DNA from: Symbiodinium natans
Lineage: Eukaryota; Sar; Dinophyceae; Suessiales; Symbiodiniaceae
Length of the DNA: 43,273 nucleotides
Direction: 5' to 3'
NCBI GenBank assembly: GCA_905221605.1
Contig: CAJNDS010000093.1
Location: 79,116 to 122,388, forward strand
Shown here: positions 20,846 through 34,059 of the stretch, one piece after another
How positions within the stretch are numbered: the first letter of the stretch is position 1
How the letters are laid out: each line of letters opens with the position of its first letter
Made by a program: the position numbers and the translations under genes
The notes under the pieces: model-generated
Database searches by the model: none
What the model was told of the DNA's origin: nothing
The model's input: the letters and a program-made list of their open reading frames with translations, nothing else

Positions 20846-23429
20846 CTGCCGCTTTAGCAACTTTACCTGTTGGGCTCTTTTGTCAAAACGGAGTTTCGGC
20901 ACTAAGCAGAAGTGTTCCACGAGCACTCAAGCAAGGTCACGAAACCCTGTTTAAAAAACACAAGCGCTTTCAAGCACTGTGCATTTTCAACTCTTTTCTT
21001 CTCACACTGCGCTCACAATTCGGGTCTTGAAGCTTAATGTCCTCTTCGAGGCGCGGGTGTAGAAGACCGACCCCGACAACTCCAAGCTACGAGAGTTACT
21101 CTCCAACATTCACAACCAATTAGGAGGGGATTAGGGGTAGGTGTAAGGTCGAGTAACTTCTTGTCGTGCGGAAAGCGATACCGTGCATCTGGGCCGCGAC
21201 AGCGCGAAGTACCAAACAACGATAATGCTGGAGACTGGAGACGTGTCTTGAACATCGAAGATCAAACGCTGGGTACTCAAAGCTCAAAGATCCGGTTTAG
21301 GCGGGCTGTGAAGATCAAAGGCTGGGTAGGCGGATCTTGGGTTTCTTGCAGGGGCAACGTTCGGAACCTGGATTCCAGTTTTGCCGTGGGGGTTCCGAAA
21401 TGATTCCGCAGCGACAACGTGGCGACATCGATTTTGGAGGAAAAAGTCGGCTCGGCAACCAATCGGATCGAGATCGAGGGCACAGAATGCCTCATGCAGA
21501 GACCTCCGGGCTAAACAGGTTTGGCCAGTGGCTGCTTACAAGAATTCAGCTTGCAGCGACAAGCCAGCCCAAAGGTCAACTTCCATCCTGCCCCCAAACC
21601 TAAGCACCTCAAAAGGCAAGCCCCATGAAGGTCGAATCATAGAGATGCTGGCCCGCGATAGCGCGAAATACCAAAAAAGGTAACATGGGCTGCAAAGCCG
21701 CTTCAGTAGTCTTGAGTACTGCCGCTCAGATGGAAACATGGAGCTTCGGATGGACACTTAATATGGCAAACAGGAAGTCCCTTCTTGTGCAGCGCAGGGT
21801 GCGGTCCATCCCTCGCTCGCATCTGTATGCCATCTAATCTATGCAGCAGCCGAGGCCGGGGGCTGAGCAAGATATTGAGATATATTCCATATTGAGCATA
21901 TTGAGCAAAAGAGCAAAAGAGAGAGACGTTGTGGATATGTGTCCGCCTTAACGCCCTTACGCCGCATTTCGATCGCGGCAGGTGAAGTTTGGGATTCTGG
22001 CAGCACAAAATGCAGTGGGAACTCTGCTTGTGAGCAGAGTCATCACACCCAGGACCGACGGCAGATGGTTCGGTTAAGGTCCATTGTCACGAGGAGTCCA
22101 AGCAAGGAGATGCAAAGGTTTTTGAATCGGCTCTGGTAGGCGTCTTTAGGCGCTCGGCCTCGAGGTTGATGTCCTGATGTCCAGCATGCCATATCACTCC
22201 AACACACATCCTTGCGTTTGTGCAGAGCACTTGTTGGGCACTTGTTGTGCCTTTTGTGCACCTGTTGTGCAGTATCCTTCGGGTGCAGCGGCCTTCGGAT
22301 TCCGGAGAGCGGGTGCCGCTATCCAGCACTGCCCGGCTTTGTTCTCTCGTCAAGCAGTTCCAAACACGTTCACGCTTCGGAGGTCTCCGAACTTTCACGT
22401 CTTCTCCAAAGGATCGCACACTTTGCCCATCACGATGATGAGGCTTCGTGCCCGGGCTATCTAAGAGTCTGGGGCTGGCCCAGAAATTGCAGGATTGGCA
22501 GGCCGGCCTTCCAAATTGTGTTTCATCAGCCTGATCATACCCACATGATTCCACGTGAAGTTATGAAAGTCGTGCTCTTGGGCTCTTCAGACATTCTGTT
22601 TTTGCACATTCCAAAATCCTGCCTCGTCTGCACACCGAGGCCCGTGGACCCTCGATTCCAGATCTCAACCAGGCACCGGCCGCAGCCTTTTCTGCATTTT
22701 ATGTTCCATGTTCCTTTGGGATTCTAAATCAGTTCATTCCCTAAGCAAACGAGGGTTGTCTTTGCCGGTTGCTTGGAGCCCTCCTTCATCTTCCTTCGCC
22801 CTTGTCTCCCAGAGGTGCCCTTTGTCCCTCATTGTCTCCCGCCTCCCTTTTTCTGACTTTGTCTCGCTTTGTGTGTGGCTTGCGTTTGCTGGTCCGGTGG
22901 CTCAATCTGCTCGCGTGGCTTGCGTTCGGTGGTTCCATCCGGTGGGCGGTTGCTCACGTTCCATGGCACACCTTAATCCGGTGGCTTGGTGGCTCGGCCA
23001 CTCGGTAGCTCGTGTTGGCTGAGGGTCTGAGAGGTTCAATCCGGTGGCTCGCACGTTCGGTGGCTGTCCTGGTAGGTAGCCAGGTAGCGTCTGCCGGGGT
23101 TTCGGAGACAGGCATATTCCTGTGATTTGGGTGTAATGTTTCTAATCTTTCTTTTTCTTTAGCACCGTGTCGATTTGAACTCGTTCTGGGTTTCTTTGGA
23201 GGTTCTGAAGCACGTCGGGTCCCTTCGAGAACTTGTGACGAACTCAGCTCCTGCTGCCTTGTACAACTCGTGGCTGTCGCTTGCATTGATTCGAAAGCCT
23301 GAAGAGCAGAGCATGCAAGGATGGCTAAATTTGTAGCCACAGTTGTCCCAGATGACCTCCAATGCCAAGACTGTCTGTCGACAAAGTAAAGCAGCGAGTA
23401 CAGAGAGCTTGGAGAATTCCCGAAAAGAA

Positions 23430-23467
23430 ACTCTCGCGAAACTCGCGAAACTCGCGAAACTCGCGAG
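23430..23467. repeat. 9-bp repeat (ACTCGCGAA)
   Basis: About four head-to-tail units of ACTCGCGAA. Each unit contains the palindrome TCGCGA. Confidence 0.9.
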
Positions 23468-23507
23468 TCCTTCCGAAGGTCTAGGAATGTCAGCCCGCTT
23501 CCATTTC

Positions 23508-23600
23508 ACGCTTGCTGTGCTTGCTATGCACGCTGTGCTCGCTATGCTTGCTTGCGGTTGCTGTGCTTCTTGCGCTTGCTTTTGCTCGCTCCGCTTGCAA
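23508..23600. repeat. Degenerate GCTTGCTGT/GCTATG repeat
   Basis: Irregular units such as GCTTGCTGTGCTTGCTATGC repeat over about 90 bases, giving an A-V-L-A-M or C-A-C-type peptide. Low-complexity DNA, not evidence of a membrane protein. Confidence 0.75.
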
Positions 23601-24849
23601 ACTTCAGCCGCTGACGTTGGTAGCAACTAGTTGTCGGCGGGCTGCCCGAAAATGGTATCATAAGGTATCATGATACAAGCACCGGACAAATCTAAGGTAG
23701 TTTCAACCTTGTCTTGACGTTGTATGCCTTCTGGTTTTCATACCCTACAATCTACGATCGAAGGCATGCCGCAGTTTGCCGGGGTGCTAATCCTCGAAAT
23801 TCGATAGGGGCCACCAAAAGATTGCGCAATGACGAACACACGGTCTTGTCAGCCGCTCATACAACATGATGCTAGCCGCTCCGCGCCGCTCCGCGTGGCC
23901 AAGCCCAGCAGTGCACGATAGTTATTCGATAGTTGAGGAAGCCACAGCTCAATTTCTAGGCTGTGGGCCTGAGACGTCCAAGGAGTCCTATGCTGATGTT
24001 GGCCCAGTGTTGTGGCATTGGCAGATTCAGACGACATTTTTCCACCTACAAAAGGAATGTCATACGATCCCTATACAACCCACATCTCTAACCTGATAGA
24101 GGCCATGAATCGGAGTGCAGATGAGCACCCTTGAGACACAGCAGATCGCAGCAGGTCACAGCAAGAGTAGTACGATCATGTGCAGCAGGTTTCGACCGGC
24201 TGCTGAAGCCCTTCATGCCATTCATGGCTCATTCAGACTCTTCTTATTCCATAAACGTTCAGAGCACTGCCGCAGCTCATCGAGAATTTTTGGGTCATGC
24301 CTTCCCGTGCCTTTTGAATTGGCAAGAGCCCGAGCTAGCATTTATGTTCACGCGATTTCACGCGTGTCTATGTGTCTTTGTCCTTCTTCGGTATCTGTCG
24401 CTCCTAGACTCTGGTGAACCACTCTCCCGCCATCCAAACTGCACATAGGTCCATGGCAGTTCATAGAAGCTTGAACTAGAGTGTGGAGTGAAAGAACGAT
24501 CTGCATGCAGTCGTGCCTCTCCACATCATGAACCAGCTATGCCATGCCCATCATGTGAGTCACTCACCAGTGGCCGAGGTTTCCAGAGTTCTCTCTCTGC
24601 CACCCGATTCTCAGATGGGCTTGCCGGCATCCACAGAGGTGGGGCCCTAATCGTATCAACATGTGAGTGCAACGCATTGCAACGCGCGACTGTCACTGGC
24701 AATGGGCTTGTAATTTCAGCTTGGCGTACATCAGGGACTTTGTCAGGGAGTGAATTCGGTGGGGTAGGGTTTCGGAGGAATGCAAGAGAAGCAGAATGAG
24801 GAGGGGATCAGTAGCACATCAAGATGGGATGATGTGATGACAAGAGGAT

Positions 24850-24868
24850 GGGGGGGGGGGGGGGGGGG
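24850..24868. repeat. G19 homopolymer
   Basis: A single run of 19 G between GAGGAT and AAAGAGC. Homopolymers of this length are also common sequencing error sites, so the length is approximate. Confidence 0.9.
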
Positions 24869-26017
24869 AAAGAGCGTTTCACACGGGATCAGGAACGATT
24901 TTGAACGGACAGGGGTGGCCACGAATGTTTTTGTAATGGCCTGGGTGTGATACTACAGGCAATCAGAGGATATCAGAGGGGTGCTTCGACACGTGTGCCC
25001 TTTCTTCGTGATCTTTCGGGACGTGTCGGACATACCGCGGCATCCGACCCACAAAACGCCAGCCACCGGCTCGGCGTGGGGTGCAGAATGCGGTCCCTGG
25101 ACCGGCATACCGATTCAATATGATTTAATAGGTACGCTTCAAGCGTACGCTGATGCTTTGCAGCGTACACTCCGCCAGTTTTGGCTGGGCGTCGCGCGTT
25201 CATAGGGTTTCAAGGCGCTTTTACATGGTCGAAGACCTTACAGGCCACACACCTGCGCGAAAAACAGGTCTGCCAAGACCTTACCCTTGCTTTCAATGCT
25301 GAGCAGTCGTACAGGCTTGCTTCCACGAATGTTTTGAACCTTTCCGTTGGCACCGCCATTCCCTCGTGCTGCTGGCGTCCTTCTGCATGGAAGGCTTTGC
25401 GTTTCATGTGGACTTCGAAGAACCCGGGTTCGCCTAGTGCGCGGAGAGCGCTTGCACCCTCAAAGACCTGCAGAAGCAAAAGAAAAAGAAGAAGATGAAG
25501 AGAGAACTCACCGCGGGTTAAGGGGGGAGTCTGAATGGTCCATGGGCGGTCAGAAACACCCTCCCCTCCCTGGACATGTCCACATTAGCTTCAGAAGTTG
25601 CGACCATTTTCGGACCACGGGACAGTGTTTCTGTCATCCGCATGTCCTTTCCGTAACACGGGCGGCCATGAGCCGCTGTCCATTGCGCGCGGACGAAGGT
25701 TCTACATGTTGTGAGTGCCAGCGGGCCCAGGAATCCGAGGCTGCAGCGCAGTGGACGGCCAGCTGCTTAGAATGGTTCAGACCTTCGGGGCAGAAGTTGG
25801 CCGAAGTTGGCCAACGTTGCTTTCGTAAACGCATAGTTGCCCGAATTGGAGGTCCAAACGTGCTGTCGCTGGACTGGTGGCGTGCGCCTACACTCCACCA
25901 AAGCAATCGGCAGAACATGTGTGAACATGATGAGCTGTGAAATGCCTTTTGGCAGGTCCCTGGCGACGCGCATGCCACTGGTGATCCCCCCGGACGGGCA
26001 AGGCCTGCACCTGCTGC

Positions 26018-26130
26018 CAGTGTAAGCACAGTGTAAAAAGAACGTAAATGGGCACAGTGTATGCGCAGAAACAGTGCAAGCACTGTGTAAACACACAATG
26101 CACGCACTGTGAAAACACAGCATACACACA
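26018..26130. repeat. Degenerate repeat of CACAGTGTAA/CACTGTGTAAAC dyads
   Basis: Units of about 20-25 bp each carry GCACAGTGTA or its near-inverse GCACTGTG, followed by AAA. Because CACAGTG and CACTGTG are mutually complementary, neighbouring units can pair as hairpins. Five or six units are seen. Confidence 0.6.
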
Positions 26131-29100
26131 TCACTATGTCGGAGAACTGCCGGTTACCCTGCCATGCCTTCACACGAGGCAACAGCAACAACTGGTGCTC
26201 GCAGCACAGCCAATTGCACGCCTGGGTGAGCCGCGACCTCGACCAGTGCAAAGATTGTCTGTGGCATTGAAATCTGGAAGGTCAGATGCAGGGCTCGCTG
26301 ACACAAATTCACTGAAGTGATGAGTGCAGAACATAAGTTTGTCAGAAACCTTAAAGGACAAATCGCTGCAATCACAACTTCGGACTTAGGCCCCTGAACG
26401 CATGGGATGTGGAGCCCTCAGAAGCTTTCGGCTCGGCCCACATTCCAAGCTCTGAGTCCAGGCAATGCCGAGTACATCTCCAGGCCGAGCGAGTCATGCG
26501 AGTTGTGTCCGTGCGACATGTGTAGGCTTGGCATGGTTTAGCGGCATAGGTCGCTCCGATCCTTCTGCCGATTTCTGCGCGTTCTTTCTTGCCATCGGAA
26601 GAACAGTTCTGTGTCAAAGTGAATCAATATGCCGATTCAAAAGGCATGGTATGAATTTGAACTTTTTGAGGTTAGTTCAACCTTTCGTTTTGATGCCTAC
26701 TTTAGGCTGCCAAACTCAACATTCGGGCCTTTCGAAACCAACAGCTGCAATGTGCGACTTCAAGTGCTTTGGTTTTTCACTTTTATGTGGTTTTGACAGC
26801 TCACTGTCATTAACATGTTAAGGTCTTGAGCTTGTGATGCATTGGGCACCCTGTTGCCATCTTTCGCCGAGCGTACTTGGCGATGACTTGAAGAGATGCA
26901 GGGTCAGATCAGCATCCATGAAGTTTGCTTTAGCACGTCGTTCTCATCTCACACTTGAAGTCTTGCCTCGTGTTAGCCTGTTAGCAGTTGTCCGGCATAA
27001 TCCACGATGTCATAGCTGCTTACACAAAACTACACTAGTATCATTCCACCGCATACAGGCTACTTTGAGCAACTGTCGCGCCTCGCCAGCTGGTCAACCT
27101 AGATCCGCGCAATTCGTGGTGATGCAAACCTAGATTCGGCATAAACAGGTTGAACGCGACTTTCCGGCGAAAAGCGCGAGACACAACGCAGGATGGATAC
27201 TTAGAATGGTTCTCAAGTTCTCAGCATCATGAAGACAGGCATCGGGCACCGCCAAAAGAATGAAAGCGCTCCGCGATTGATTCTAAGCATTTCTTTTCCG
27301 AAGCGATCCGAACTGTTGCAGCCCCACGGAGCAAGGAGAATGACCACTGATTCTGGGATCCATGGGCTTGGATTCTTGGGGATTAGGAACTTCACCGCGA
27401 GGCTGGAGCCGGGGGAATGTTTTTTTGTTGGGGAGGGGGGGGGGTTCACCGAATCCGAACCAGGGGTCGGTATAAGACCTCTGATTTGGAATTCTTCTGT
27501 TGACTCATGGGGGTGACAAACTGGCTGGGAAAGACAAACAACCATTCGATCGCTTTTTCATTCGGATGAAGTGTCGGCAGCCAGTTCGGTATATAGCCGT
27601 TCTTGCAGCACTGGCATAGTACTTGGGTGATGCAGGTATGAGCCCACCTGCGGCGGGTTCAGCCACCCTATCTCAGCCAGCAGCGCGTGTCAGCAGAGAG
27701 TGGTGAACCAGAGTGAAACATTTGGTCCGCAGGGTCTATTGAGGAATTTGAAGCGTGGTCACATGGTCCGCGTGTCATATGATGCCATGTGCATACAGGC
27801 ATCATACAGGGTGCACGGCTGCCCTGGGCTAGCCCGGCCAAAAACATCTGTCGGCAGTCTTGGCTATGATGAAATGTGAATCCTACGACCCTTCGAATGG
27901 TTCAAGTCAATTGCACACTGTGGCCCTTAGCCGCTGTGGAACATCGGCATGAGGACAGTATGTGTAAATGTGCATTTCTGAATCAGGATGCAATAACGGA
28001 CTATACGTGATGCAGTGACGAGCCATGTCCGCTGACATGGAGTACCAGCAAAACTCCAGGGAATGTTCGAAAGATCGCCGCTTGACCGATGGATTCTGGA
28101 AGCGAAGCCTCGCCACAGTCACTGCCAACATCTCAGACCTGCCTGTTCAGTGTGACTGCATGATACAATCCAATTAGATACGTCAGAATACTACCAAGAG
28201 GTATAATAGGCCACTTTTGCTGTTTGCATCTTTGTTCCTTCGCTGCTTGGAGGCGACGCCTAAGCCGCGTGCACCGCTCCCGCTGGGTGCCACATGCACC
28301 TTTGACAGCAGAGGGCATTCGGATCATGAGGATCATGAGTAGGGCATTTTTCAAGCATCCAGAAGCCAACTCCCAATGGCCCGACGGCTTAACGCTACAG
28401 GCATGGGCATCCTGTCCCAATTCGGATGCGGAGGCTCCAGCGTGTAGAGTGTAGACACAACGAGTCGCCCTGTGCATGAGCAATCTTGCGCATGGAGCAA
28501 TGCTAGGTTCAGAAGGCCCCTGAGAAAGGGGCCATTGTGCGCTGGGGTCGGAGCTTGGAGGCAAAGCTGCGAAGAGCTTTGAAGAGCGGCTCGCGGCGAC
28601 TGGTTTCGAAGGTTCTTGCAGTTCAACTGAAGCTCTTGGCGGCCAGGTCCCCAAAGTCCGCAGACGGGTTTGGCGAGAGTTGCCGTATGTTATGCCGTGC
28701 TTTCAAGGCTTCCCTTCTTCAGCTGCTGGAGCACCCGGACCACCATGCAGCTGCTGTCCAGGAGAGTGACAGTTTGCAGCGAATAGCTTGAACAAGCACT
28801 GCGGCATCAAGACTGCCACGGCCGGCTGATGTCTGGGGCTGGCTAATTTTGTTCACGTTGTCAGCGGTTCAGCACATTCGCTGAAAGCACCTTGCCCCAT
28901 CGACGGCCCCGCACTCCCTTGCCTGCCTGGCCCTGTGGCAGTGCCACTTTGTGTGAGCCACTCATCATGAAGTTCCCTGTCATCATGCAGGCCACTTTGC
29001 GTTCAGCCTTGCACCACTGTGTGAGGGACTCGGACAGCTCGTTGTTGGTGGCGAATGACTCCACATGCTTCATGGGTACAGGCATTGGTGAGCCACCGTG

Positions 29101-31855
29101 AGGCGGAGGGAGACAGTTTTGGCAACTTTTTAGAATTATCTTCCAAAGTCTTTGTGAACATCCGTCAGGTTCTTCCTGGTGTGCGCCTGTTCATGTCAAA
29201 ATCTGGAGCTCACTCCCAGGCCAAGTCAAGTCTGTTGAGTTGGCCCGGCTTCAGCTTGTCAACGTGTCAGGACTGGCGGCAAGCCCTTCTCCGAGAGAGA
29301 CGCGTGCTTGCCCCGGGCTCACAGTCTCAACATGCCTGAACGCTCAGCAGCTCTTGCCTGTGGAAACGCAAGGCCACAGGAAGGCAAGATTCAATGTGCC
29401 TATATGTGCCTATTTTCACAGTTGAGATCTGTTTGGCATGATGGCTTCGCTGAGGGCATGGATCCAACGCCTGCCACGTCCAGCCCTCGCACTCCACAAC
29501 TCTCACTACAGTTGAAGCAGAGGGCATGAGCCAATGGAAAGCTTGGTTTGAGGCAAGAGGAGGTAGCCACGTTCCCAGCATTCCTCAGGCTTGGAGTTGC
29601 AAAATACTGCAGTTGCACCCCCAAGGACTTGTTGTCTTCAGACCGTCAGCGCGCGCTAGTGCGAAGTCTGCAGGTGCACGGGGACACACTGTGACATGCT
29701 GCTTTATGTCTTTTTGTTTTGAGTTGAAAGTTTAAAGGTTGCTTCATCCATCGGCGTGTCGGAGGCGGCTGAACTTGTCGTTGGCTCAGCCCGCTTGGTT
29801 TGGCTCAGATGCACATGCACCGGCATGGCAACTGTGCTTGCGGTATCACGGAACGTGTTTGTATCCGATTCCTTGAGAAAGACTTAGTTTGTAGCATGCA
29901 AACACTGGGGCATGGGGGATTCTCATCAACCTCAAGCTCACCTCAGTGATGTTAGTTGACGTCCCGTGACGTCCCTTTGATTCTAGATTTCTCTCGTCTT
30001 GCTACGTTGACATGTCACTGGGGGGTGATGTGGTGTCAATCCTGGAAGTGTCTCACGGACGCCCCGCAAATCGCATTGTGAAGCGCTATTGGGGATACTG
30101 TTGGCGAATAGACTGAAACAAGATCCAATGTCCGTCGCTCTTTCTTGCCACAATTTGGCGTTTTCGTGCGGCCGCTGCGCCTGATTTGCGAAACATGCGG
30201 GAGTCATGAGTTCTCGCGATGTTCTCGCGATTTGAGGCCCGCCAGATTGCAGCACATCTGTGTTTCTCTGATCGACTTCATCGTCAAGCTCAGGTGTTGG
30301 CAGGATCCTCGGCATGAGTTCTCATGCTCTCACGGTCCGTGTGATTAGAGGAGTAGCTACGGGATGTTACGTAGTTCTGAGAATGAGCTTCGACCTGGCT
30401 GAGGCCATTACCAGTAGCTTTCCAGAAAGCTGTCCGCAGTATCCTGCTCTGATCTTGGAGTCGATGCATGTATTTTCCATCTGCAAGTGTTAATCAATGG
30501 GAGCGAGGAGGAGCCATCAAATGCCTTCAATACACACAGCCAGCAGGCATGCTGGCAGTATACTGGCCCTCTCCAAGTTCTCCAGCTTTCTTGCAAAACA
30601 ACTGTGCTGGCCGCAGGCTGCAAGCCGCGATCGACAGCCGGTTGTTCAGACGTGATGCTCGTTCCTGCTTTTTCTGATGCAAGCTCCAGCGCGCAGTGTT
30701 TCTGAGGCAGGCTATGCAGGCTGTTGAGCGCCGTGGCAGGAAGGTGGCATTGACTTGTCGTGAGCAGAAGGGGCAGTAGAATCGAACAGAGAATATCGGA
30801 GCACTTGGGGGACCCCCGACGACTTTGCCTGGCATCTCACAGGCCGAATGGTCATCCCACACAAGGCGGATCTTGACTTGGCTTGACGGCATACGCACAG
30901 AAGTTTGGTAAATGTCGAGGCCGAAATCATGCCCAAGGAGGTGATCAGATGCTTGAGGCTCATCGGCGCATGCTTAAAGTGCTCGCGCCATGCCTGACGG
31001 TTTCACATGTCCTTCTGTTGCATGGCACTCACTGTGACGCCCCAAAGATGGGAGTCACGGCATGCCTTACTAGAAGAAATAGAAGGATTTCCATCGGAAA
31101 CAAGCGACACCATGAAACGATCATTTTGCGACGTTCGGTGTTTCTTTTTGAGACGTGCCTATTGAATTGAAAGGTGCCAGGATGCTCCAGTCGGTCCGAA
31201 GAGGGAACGTGCGTAAAATAACACATACCTAGGAAATCAGTTGTCAGTAGCTAGGCTGCCGCAAGGTTGAAACAACACGTAAAGCCCCAGATCTGATACC
31301 AGCAATGTAGCAACTGCTAAACCGCACATGTAGGCGCTCACTGTGCATGACATGGTTTGCAAAGGCTGCAGGTTGTAACCTGTACTGTAGCAAATTGTCG
31401 CGGCCCAACGAAGACCTCTGGTCCAATCCAGGCGGTAGGGCTTTTCTGGCGCTTTGGCTATTGTGGGTGCGGGGTGGGCCACTCAGGGCCCTTGTTTCGA
31501 GCAGCCGCTGTGAAATGCCACACCCAAAAAGATAACAACATCACGCACATTCGCCTGCAGCTCCGGACATGTTGCAAACAAAAAGCTCACGATGGCTATA
31601 GCCACCATCAGGTCCCTCGTTAGCGGTAATGTGGCAAGCACAGTGTCTCTTGCATTCTAACTTTCAGTTCACGAAAGATCAAGACTACTGTGGGGCCTTA
31701 CGGTTCTGAGCGGTGTGAAGAACGTTCTCAAAGCCTTTCAGAACAACATTCCATAGGATATGGTCTTGGTGGCAATGGCGGTGTGCGCTGACTCACATGG
31801 GCGGAGAAGCTGCGATCAGACACATGGCTGGTGACTGGCAGTTGATGGAAGCCAC

Positions 31856-32389
31856 ATGGAGCCGATATCTCACCCTCCGCTGTTTCTCGCTACGTCGAGC
31901 ATTACACATGGTGCCAGCCCTAGCCAAAGTCATGCTTGGAGTTATGTCCTCTATCTTTTGCGGTCGATTGAGCGGCTTGCAGACATCATGTCATACTGTC
32001 ATCCTTTCCGGTTGCTCGACGATGGCATCGATGGCCTTGGGTGCAAAGACATTGACATCCTCCGCTTAGCTCAGGGACATGATTTGTGGAGCACTGGCAG
32101 CACTGATGTGGCCCCAGGGCCACCCTGGCCGCGAGATGAAATCGTGCCATACATATGCGATGTTTTACATTGGGCAGCTTCCACTGTGATTTCCAATCGT
32201 CAGATGTTTGCGCGCCGGCGGGAGGCTGCAGCGCGGACTGTGAAGAAAGGAATGGGAGCAACTGCACTAGCGCTGCGCCTCCAGGACAATTTTCGTTGCA
32301 GATCTTCTTGTGCGATGGAGTCATTCGTCTGCATGCAACATGGGTTTCCTTGCGCACTTTTCGTGAGCGGTGGTTTTGGATTCGGGTAG
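31856..32389 (+). CDS. Unidentified open frame, 177 codons
   Basis: One of the longer non-repetitive frames, with ordinary amino-acid balance: L-L-R-S-I-E-R-L-A-D-I-M-S, a P-G-P-P-W-P-R-D-E-I-V-P turn, then R-R-R-E-A-A-A-R-T-V-K-K. I recognise no family. It may be an exon with intron sequence at either end or a chance frame; a 147-codon frame lies opposite it. No partner genes help. Confidence 0.2.
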   Translation: MEPISHPPLFLATSSITHGASPSQSHAWSYVLYLLRSIERLADIMSYCHPFRLLDDGIDGLGCKDIDILRLAQGHDLWSTGSTDVAPGPPWPRDEIVPYICDVLHWAASTVISNRQMFARRREAAARTVKKGMGATALALRLQDNFRCRSSCAMESFVCMQHGFPCALFVSGGFGFG

Positions 32390-32864
32390 TGGAATCAAGC
32401 ATGGATCTAGCTTGATGCACAGTCGTCAACCCTGCTTAGCGTAAGCTTATTTCATCAGTTCTTGCTGTGTTTTTAGGCACCGCCTTCGCCGAGCATTCGA
32501 TCAGTTAAAAGCATTGCGACCATCGCGGTCTGTGGGATCTGCGAGGGCCGCGGAGGTGGGCTATCATGTAATCGTAAAAACAGCTGTCCGCGAACGGCAA
32601 TTCCTTAAAGCCAACTTCCTGTCTGGGTTCAGATCTGCGTAATGAGGCCTGTTGTAGAAGGTTCTGAAGCTGGTTTCAGAAAGCGGCTCTGCCCCCCCTT
32701 CTAACCAGAACAGGCTTGCAGGAAAGTAACTGCTAGTAGCATATGTAGCATGCTATGGAACAATAAAGCGGAAGGGGAGGTATTGTTTGAGTGGGTTCGC
32801 CTGAGCTCAATCATTGAACCCGAAGCACAGGCGCAAGTGCGGCGTCGCAGCAGAGTGTCCCCCC

Positions 32865-33425
32865 TCAACGGGTCGCCCCATAGTGCCAACAAACACGACG
32901 GCCCGGCGCGGCGTTTTCACCAGTGGCGGAGTTGCGAGGACAACTTTGGCTGGGCAGCGAGCGCAAAAACAATAGTTTGTAATATGTATCTGCAACCAGA
33001 TGCCATGCAGTGTGCCACGCGTCGTGGCATTGACATCCAACGATGGCGGGATGGACGCGCGCTTCATGACAAGGGCAATGTCGGCGGGCACGCTGCATTG
33101 AGCCACGGAAACATTGCTGGAACAACGCGATCGCCGGCGTGCGCTGCGGCAAGATGTAGCACGCAAGCCCCCTGAAGCTGCATGGGCCGCACAAACGTCC
33201 AAGCAATCAGGTGATGCCAAGTTTTCACAATCACGGTGCCTGGGAAGCACATGATGGCCCCTTTTTGAATGCCCACAGCAAATTGAAGCGCCAGGAACTT
33301 GCCCAAGCAGTAGCTACGTCCAAAGGTTTTTGCAAGTCCACATCAGGGTTTTCGCAGAAAATCACAACATTATCAGCATACATCAACAGCAACACATCAT
33401 TGCAAGCACGCTCTACCGTCCCCCG
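32865..33425 (-). pseudogene. Decayed LINE reverse transcriptase fragment
   Basis: On the minus strand, reading from 33400 down, the text L-L-M-Y-A-D-N-V-V-I-F is an RT catalytic block (Y-A-D-D family) with the second aspartate replaced by asparagine. It is followed by D-V-A-T-A-W-A-S-S-W-R-F, the next conserved stretch of non-LTR RTs. After a frameshift the minus strand continues with A-V-G-I-Q-K-G-A-I-M-C-F-P-G-T. Stops and frame changes, plus the lost aspartate, make it inactive. It faces the opposite way to the plus-strand elements downstream and uses a Y-A-D-D-type site, so it is nearer to the 36.7-kb element than to copies A-D. Confidence 0.6.
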
Positions 33426-34059
33426 CCCGCAGGACAGCGCTGTCAGTCATAGCCATAGCAGCACCGGGCAGCGGCAAGCCCGTCCGGGTGCCGCGCCGTG
33501 TAGATCACAAGGTCCAAGCCAAGCCCCCATCAACGAGGCCGTTCGCGGGCGTGTCAGGGCGTGGTCCGCGTAAGCATCCTCCTGCGCGCGCCCGGACGAG
33601 GCCCACAGCGTTCTGATATCAAAACGTATCGACTCCTTGATGATCTCCTTGAAACTTTACTTTCGCGTGAACGCGCCCGTACCTATTGTGCTATCTTAGA
33701 TACTGAAAGTCTTTGATATTGTACGGCAAGATGGTGCTATGTGGCGTCTCCACCGTGCCGGAATTCAACATGGTTTGTGGCATCCGGTTATAACTCGTGC
33801 GCGAGCTTGTCCGGATCCGGGCACAGCGCGCGCCATTCGCGTTGCGACAAGCGGCTGCTTTGGCGTGTGGCTCGGCGCTGGTTGGGGCCAGCTCGCGTGT
33901 CGGTCCAACAAGCCGTCGCCAGCGCGGCTTCGGGCTGCCTTGGCCAGCCGCCCCACCCAAGCCAGCAGGTTGGCTCCGACCTGGACCAGGTCCGGCGGAA
34001 GCGGCGGGGCCCAGCCGGCTGCCGCTGCGCTGATGGCGGCGTGAAGCAGCCGAGGGTTT

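Larger units (their letters stand above)
20870..31780. other. Long stretch without a recognisable gene
   Basis: Roughly 11 kb of mixed-composition sequence. Open frames stay below about 205 codons, overlap on both strands and show no motif I can name. Some text could be exon material: minus 25210-25479 (E-P-G-F-F-E-V-H-M-K-R-K-A) and plus 28537-28788 (L-R-R-A-L-K-S-G-S-R-R-L). Two related pieces near 21192 (GCCGCGACAGCGCGAAGTACC) and 21651 (GCCCGCGATAGCGCGAAATACC) form a short diverged repeat pair. Microsatellites are listed separately. Confidence 0.45.

Noticed and set aside
25347-25940. 197-codon plus-strand frame
   Set aside because: Composition changes along its length, long frames lie opposite, and no motif is visible; it was not supported as a gene.
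29805-29820. GGTTTGGCTCAGA as a second spliced-leader relic
   Set aside because: Only the TTTGGCTCA core matches; such short matches are expected by chance.
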